From positions 1 through 46,996 of the forward strand of contig CAIQJL010000215.1 of the NCBI GenBank assembly GCA_903872185.1: a DNA stretch of 46,996 bases. The letters are read 5' to 3'. Under the pieces are notes generated by a model. It saw only the letters and a list, made by a program, of their open reading frames with translations. It was not told where the DNA came from and searched no databases. The position numbers were made by a program, and so were the translations under genes. This document shows positions 42,335 to 46,996 of this stretch, piece by piece. The DNA comes from an uncultured Bacteroidota bacterium (GTDB lineage: Bacteria > Bacteroidota > Bacteroidia > Bacteroidales > GWA2-32-17). Every line of letters begins with the position of its first letter. Positions within the stretch are counted from its first letter, which is position 1.

Positions 42335-45300
42335 ATGAAACTCCCTCTTGTTTGCTTTGTTATATTTTTTATATTCAGTAGTTGTGAAACAAAACACAAT
42401 TATCAAGATTTAAGTAAAAATTCAAAAAACACAAAAGAAAAAACAAAATCCTCTATAAATAATTCTATTTGTCCCGTTGTGTTCGTTGTTAATGAGTCTA
42501 AACTAAATAAAACTCTTGCAGGGGTTCCGGTTATTAATAAAATAGTTTCAAATATTAAAAAAGCAAAAGAATCTAAGACTATAGAATATACTAATTTGTG
42601 TAAAATAACAATTGGAAAAGACTCTGTTTTATTTCCAAAAATCATTAAAAGTCCAATTTTGAAATCTGTTATCGCAGGTATGCCAGAAACAGTTGATAGC
42701 AAAGATTTTTATAATAGAACAAATAACTTTGAAAACTATAATTGCTTTAATAATAACCTAGGAAATAAATCAGAAATAGTAAGATGCATAATACAAGATA
42801 AGAATGGTAATATTTGGTTTGGAACAGATGGTGATGGTGTTTCAAAATTTGACGGAAAATCTTTTACTACCTATAACGAAAAAGATGGGCTGCCAAGTAA
42901 TCAAATATTTTCAATTTTAGAAGATAATAAAGGCAATCTCTGGTTTGGAACAAATGGTGGTGGTGTTTCAATGTTTGATGGTAACTCGTTCACAAATATT
43001 TCTGTAAAAGAAGGACTTTCTAATAACAATGTATGGTCAATATTGCAAGATAAAGATGGAAATATTTGGTTTGGGACTTATGGTGGAGGTGCAATAAAAT
43101 ATGACGGTAAATATTTAACATATTATACAGAAAAAGAAGGATTAATAAATAATAGCGTCAGAGCAATTACTCAGGATAAACAAGGTAATATTTGGTTTGG
43201 AACATATATGGGTGTTAGTAAATTCGATGGGGTATCTTTTACGAATTTTACAGAAAAAGAGGGATTAACAAATAACAGAATAAGAGCTATTGTTCAGGAT
43301 AACATTGGAAATATTTGGCTTGGCACATACGGAGGAGGAGTGTCTAGATTAACATTTAACAAAAACAATAGTGGATATTCATTTACAAATTTTACTGAAA
43401 AAGATGGCTTGTCAAATAATATAGTTCTTTCAATATTAAAAGATAATAACGGAAATATATGGTTTGGAACATCTGGTGGCGGTATTTCAAAATATGATGG
43501 TATTAGAATTGAAAAAGAAATTAAAAAAAACAGCCACGTTTCACAACAATATTCACATGACTTTAACCTAGTTAACGAAAACATTATTGACTGTTTTACG
43601 AATTATTCTGAAACAGAAGGATTACTCAATAATACCGTACTGTCAATGTTTCAAGACAGAAACGAAAATATCTGGATTGGCACTTCTGGTGGAGTTAGTA
43701 AATTTGAAAATAACACTTTTAATAATTATACCGAAAAAGATGGGTTGCCAAATAATTTTATTTTCTCAATATTAAATGATAAGAATGGAAATATATGGTT
43801 TGGAACATATGGTGGAGGTGTTTCGAAATATAATGAAAATTCTTTTATGAATTATTCAATAAAAGAAGGACTGCCAAATAATATTGTTTTATCGATAATT
43901 CAGGATAAAAGCGGCAATATTTGGTTTGGAACTTATGGTGGAGGTGTTTCTAAATTTGATGGAAAATTTTTTGTTAATTATAACGAAAACGATGGCCTGT
44001 CAAATAATAATGTAAGATCTATTTTACAAGATAAATCCGGCAATATTTGGTTTGGAACATATGGTGGAGGTGTTTCTAAATACAATGGTAGGACCTTTAC
44101 TAATTATACCGAGAAAGAAGGGTTATCAAGTAATATTGTAATTTCTATGTTAGAAGATAAAAACGGAAATATCTGGTTTGGAACATCAGGTGGCGGAGTC
44201 TCCAGATTTGATGGCAACACTTTTACTAATTATACCGAAAAAGAAGGGTTGTCAAATAATGTTGTATTATCAATGTTAGAAGACAAACATGGAAATATCA
44301 TATTTGGCACCTCAGGTGGAGGTATTTCAATATTTGATGGTAAAGCCTTTAAAAACATTGCCGAGAAAGATGGGTTGTTGAATAATTACGTAAGGGCAAT
44401 TTATCAAGATAAAATTGGCAATATTTGGTTTGGCACACGCCTAGGTCTTTGTAAACTATCATTAAACAATCAAATAAAGTTGAATTCTTTTATTAAAAAA
44501 GAGAACTCTATAACAAATGGTATAAACGTATCACAAAATGAAGTGTTTTTTAAAAATTACGAATATGAAGATGGATTTCTTGGTATTGGAATAAATGGTG
44601 GCAATACTATTTGCGAAGATAATAGCGGAACTATATGGATAGGCTCAAATGACAGGCTTATAGCATTTAATCCTAATGTTGAAAAGCTCGATACAACACC
44701 GCCAAATATTCAATTAACCGGTATAGAATTGTTTAATGAAAATATTTCGTGGGTAAATCTTAAGTCAAATAACAAGACTAAAAGGAAGGGTATTTTAAAA
44801 TTTAACAATGTTGCGAAAGATACTTTATTTACCTTAGGTAATGGCGTGAACGTTGAAAATTTAAAATTTAATAGTTTATCTCGTTGGTATAATCTTCCAG
44901 AAAAATTAAGTTTAGCATTTAATAACAATTATCTAACTTTTCATTTTATAGGAATAACGCAGCTACATAATAAAAAGGTAAAATATAAATATAAATTAGA
45001 TGATATTGATGAATACTGGAGTGCAATAACAACTCAAACAACTGCTACATATGGCAATTTACCTCAAGGTCGTTATATTTTTAGAGTTAAAGCAATGAAT
45101 AGTGAGGGGTATTGGAGCAAGGAATTTAGTTATAGTTTTACTATTCGTCCATATTGGATGCAAACATGGTGGTTTAGGACAATTTATATCATTGTATTTA
45201 TATTATTATTATTTGCATATTACCGTTGGCGCACTAGTGATTTACGAAAACAAAAAAATGAATTAAGATTAAAAATAAATGAAGCCACCTCAGAAATTAG

Positions 45301-46150
45301 GCAACAAAACGAAGAAATAACTTCAAAGCGAGATGAAATTGAAGCACAATGGGATTTGGTATCAAATCAAAAAAGACATATCGAGGCAATTCATAAAGAT
45401 TTAAAAGATAGCATTAAATATGCCGAAAGAATTCAACATAGCTTTTTGGCTTCAAGCGAATTATTAGATGAATATTTAAATGAATATTTTGTTTTCTTTC
45501 AACCTAAGGATGTTGTTAGCGGTGATTTTTATTGGGCCAGTAAGTTGAATAACGAGAATTTTGTTATAGCAATTGCTGATAGTACTGGGCACGGTGTTCC
45601 TGGTGCAATTATGAGCATCCTAAATATTTCATCGCTTGAAAAAGCTGTTGAACAAGGGCTTTGTGAACCGTCAGAAATTTTAAATAAAGTTCGCTGTATT
45701 ATAATTGATCGACTGAAGAAAGATGGTAGCAAAGAAGGCGGTAAAGATGGAATGGATATAAGTTTATTAAGTTTTGATTTTAAAAACAATAAGCTGCTTT
45801 ATTCTTCTGCTAATATTTTAATATGGATAATTAGAGAAAATAACATAATTGAATTAAAACCCGACAAAATGCCTGTAGGTAAACACAACAGAGATCAATT
45901 ATGTTTTACTAAAAATGAGATCATTTTACAAAAAGGTGATATGATATATAGCTTTACTGATGGATTGGTTGACCAATTTGGCGGTGCAAAAGGGAAAAAA
46001 TACATGCACAAACAATTAAAAGAACTTTTATATTCAATTGCTGATTTACCACTGCAGGACCAGAAAAATCGAATAACTCAATCGTTTATTAATTGGAAAA
46101 ATAATCTTGATCAGGTTGACGATATTACCATAATGGGAATAAAAATATAA
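42335..46150 (+). CDS. Two-propeller (Reg_prop) sensor with Y_Y_Y and SpoIIE phosphatase domains
   Basis: The 1271-residue receptor has an N-terminal lipoprotein-like signal (Cys17 in FSSCETK), then 13 clear and one degenerate Reg_prop repeats of about 42 residues (residues about 145-790). Their core is GNIWFGTYGGGVSKFDG, and 14 blades would form two seven-bladed propellers. A Y_Y_Y domain (about 850-935, with YKYKLDDIDEYW and YIFRVKAMNSEGYWS), a membrane helix (about 947-967), a coiled coil and a SpoIIE/PP2C phosphatase (about 1040-1271; DVVSGDFYW, ADSTGHGVPGAIMS) follow. The layout parallels hybrid two-component sensors, but the output is a Ser/Thr phosphatase instead of a histidine kinase. 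A TPR gene follows after 18 bases. Confidence 0.9.
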   Translation: MKLPLVCFVIFFIFSSCETKHNYQDLSKNSKNTKEKTKSSINNSICPVVFVVNESKLNKTLAGVPVINKIVSNIKKAKESKTIEYTNLCKITIGKDSVLFPKIIKSPILKSVIAGMPETVDSKDFYNRTNNFENYNCFNNNLGNKSEIVRCIIQDKNGNIWFGTDGDGVSKFDGKSFTTYNEKDGLPSNQIFSILEDNKGNLWFGTNGGGVSMFDGNSFTNISVKEGLSNNNVWSILQDKDGNIWFGTYGGGAIKYDGKYLTYYTEKEGLINNSVRAITQDKQGNIWFGTYMGVSKFDGVSFTNFTEKEGLTNNRIRAIVQDNIGNIWLGTYGGGVSRLTFNKNNSGYSFTNFTEKDGLSNNIVLSILKDNNGNIWFGTSGGGISKYDGIRIEKEIKKNSHVSQQYSHDFNLVNENIIDCFTNYSETEGLLNNTVLSMFQDRNENIWIGTSGGVSKFENNTFNNYTEKDGLPNNFIFSILNDKNGNIWFGTYGGGVSKYNENSFMNYSIKEGLPNNIVLSIIQDKSGNIWFGTYGGGVSKFDGKFFVNYNENDGLSNNNVRSILQDKSGNIWFGTYGGGVSKYNGRTFTNYTEKEGLSSNIVISMLEDKNGNIWFGTSGGGVSRFDGNTFTNYTEKEGLSNNVVLSMLEDKHGNIIFGTSGGGISIFDGKAFKNIAEKDGLLNNYVRAIYQDKIGNIWFGTRLGLCKLSLNNQIKLNSFIKKENSITNGINVSQNEVFFKNYEYEDGFLGIGINGGNTICEDNSGTIWIGSNDRLIAFNPNVEKLDTTPPNIQLTGIELFNENISWVNLKSNNKTKRKGILKFNNVAKDTLFTLGNGVNVENLKFNSLSRWYNLPEKLSLAFNNNYLTFHFIGITQLHNKKVKYKYKLDDIDEYWSAITTQTTATYGNLPQGRYIFRVKAMNSEGYWSKEFSYSFTIRPYWMQTWWFRTIYIIVFILLLFAYYRWRTSDLRKQKNELRLKINEATSEIRQQNEEITSKRDEIEAQWDLVSNQKRHIEAIHKDLKDSIKYAERIQHSFLASSELLDEYLNEYFVFFQPKDVVSGDFYWASKLNNENFVIAIADSTGHGVPGAIMSILNISSLEKAVEQGLCEPSEILNKVRCIIIDRLKKDGSKEGGKDGMDISLLSFDFKNNKLLYSSANILIWIIRENNIIELKPDKMPVGKHNRDQLCFTKNEIILQKGDMIYSFTDGLVDQFGGAKGKKYMHKQLKELLYSIADLPLQDQKNRITQSFINWKNNLDQVDDITIMGIKI
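42780..44440 (+). repeat. Tandem Reg_prop coding repeats
   Basis: Units of roughly 126 bp encode the propeller blades. Neighbouring units share long near-identical tracts such as TTTGGAACATATGGTGGAGG, strongest between about 43780 and 44300. The similarity is high enough that recombination between units, and so a change of blade number, is plausible. Confidence 0.8.
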
Positions 46151-46168
46151 TTAAAATTGTTTACATAA

Positions 46169-46996
46169 ATGAAAAAATTAATACTGCTTTATTTTATATC
46201 TCTTTTTTTATGCTGTACTCTATTTGGACAAAGCAAATTAGACTCTTTATCTGCTCAGTTAAAGAAAATAAAATCTGATACATCAAGAGTCAACTTACTA
46301 GAAGACATTGGAATTGAGTACCTCAACTTTAACAAAGATTCTGCATTACTTATCGAAAAACAAGCATTAAATCTTGCCATTAAAATTAATTATTCAAAAG
46401 GTATTTCAAATGGATATTTTAAATGCGGAATCATTTATTCTGAGCAAGAAAATTACACTGAATCCTTAGCGTTTTTAGATAAAGCCTTAAAAATATGCGA
46501 AAAACAAAACATAAAAGATGGCATGGCCAATTGTTATAATAATATCGCTAGTGTGTTTTCAAACCGAGGTGATAATTATAAAGCTATAGATTACCTTATT
46601 AAAGCATCAAAAATATATGTTGAAATGGGTGAAAAACAAATTCTGGCTACTTGTTATATTAATATTAGTACAACATATGAATCGCAGGGTAAGTATAATA
46701 AATCACTTGAATATGCCTTTAAATCATTAAATATATTAGAAAAAACAGGTGGCAAAAAAGAAATAGCACATTGTTACCGTAATATATCAAATATTTATGT
46801 TAGTCAAGGATTATATGATAAAGCCTTAGAATATTGTTTGATTGCATTAAAAAATAATAAAGAAATTAATGATAAAGAAGGATTATCTGGTTGTTATACG
46901 ACTCTTGGAATGATATATTGTTACCAAGGAAACAATAAAAATGCAATGGAGTACTACTTAAAAGCCATGAAAATAAATGAAGAAAATGATAATAAA
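46169..46996 (+). CDS. TPR-repeat protein, partial (C-terminus outside window)
   Basis: The frame runs from the ATG at 46169 to the window end (276 codons) and is missing from the ORF track because it has no stop here. It has a signal peptide (LYFISLFLCCTLFGQ) and at least five TPR units of about 40 residues (GISNGYFKCGIIYSEQENY, CYNNIASVFSNRGDNYKAI, CYINISTTYESQGKY, CYRNISNIYVSQGLYDKA, CYTTLGMIYCYQGNN). In Bacteroidota such N-termini usually lead to a membrane helix and a histidine kinase, SpoIIE phosphatase or LuxR output. It lies 18 bases after the propeller sensor and is probably co-transcribed. Confidence 0.85.
   Translation, partial: MKKLILLYFISLFLCCTLFGQSKLDSLSAQLKKIKSDTSRVNLLEDIGIEYLNFNKDSALLIEKQALNLAIKINYSKGISNGYFKCGIIYSEQENYTESLAFLDKALKICEKQNIKDGMANCYNNIASVFSNRGDNYKAIDYLIKASKIYVEMGEKQILATCYINISTTYESQGKYNKSLEYAFKSLNILEKTGGKKEIAHCYRNISNIYVSQGLYDKALEYCLIALKNNKEINDKEGLSGCYTTLGMIYCYQGNNKNAMEYYLKAMKINEENDNK

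Noticed and set aside
42780-44440. CRISPR array or satellite DNA in the repeat-rich stretch
   Set aside because: The repeats are about 126 bp, in frame, and encode propeller blades without spacers.
1-46996. tRNA, rRNA, insertion sequence, integrase or phage genes
   Set aside because: I scanned the intergenic regions and ORFs by eye and saw no cloverleaf, transposase or phage-type protein; a covariance search could still find something I missed.

Overview
The window is a piece of an AT-rich Bacteroidota chromosome, most likely a free-living member of the Bacteroidales or a related order. The evidence is the split F1Fo ATP synthase operon (atpBEFHAG without atpD/atpC), promoters with the Bacteroidota -7 motif TAnnTTTG, few Shine-Dalgarno sequences, a TonB receptor with an N-terminal CarboxypepD_reg domain, a two-component-type propeller sensor, and a tandem UvrA. 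I saw no rRNA, tRNA, CRISPR array, insertion sequence or prophage.

Layout. 1-735: 5' part of a PseG-like sugar-nucleotide hydrolase (minus), cut by the window edge. 758-5918: atpB-E-F-H-A-G (minus) with a strong hairpin between atpE and atpF. 6069-10901: a 1610-aa protein with four UvrA-type ATPase domains. 11021-16198: a small membrane protein, a Na/Pi cotransporter with an Ig-like N-terminus, a PLP trans-sulfuration-family enzyme and TyrS. 16212-22092: a polysaccharide cluster (flippase, two Wzz-like proteins, O-antigen ligase/polymerase, methyltransferase). 22446-28633: HU, a small lipoprotein, a TMTC-like GT-C/TPR protein, two hypothetical proteins and a SpoIIE-type phosphatase.

28630-41111 reads as a phosphate-stress island. 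It holds a PiT transporter, PhoU, a PhoB-like response regulator, a second regulator split into a receiver ORF and a DNA-binding ORF, a PlcP-like metallophosphoesterase, a GT28-like glycosyltransferase and a GH1 enzyme in one tight operon, then a TonB receptor, a surface lipoprotein and a small secreted CarboxypepD_reg protein. Five promoter regions here carry the same 11-bp-period direct repeat, TTAAC-N6-TTAAC, which looks like a Pho box. My reading is that phosphate shortage activates Pi import, an outer-membrane uptake system and replacement of phospholipids by glycolipids; the GH1 gene in the lipid operon is the least expected member.

41281-46996: a MORN-repeat secreted protein, a 1271-aa sensor with 14 propeller repeats and a cytoplasmic SpoIIE phosphatase, and the start of a TPR protein that runs off the window.

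Several starts in the supplied ORF track are TTG codons upstream of the real ATG; in two cases (atpB and the Na/Pi transporter) the TTG lies inside a TAnnTTTG promoter element, and I shortened those genes. All functional calls rest on recognising sequence families by eye; no searches were run.
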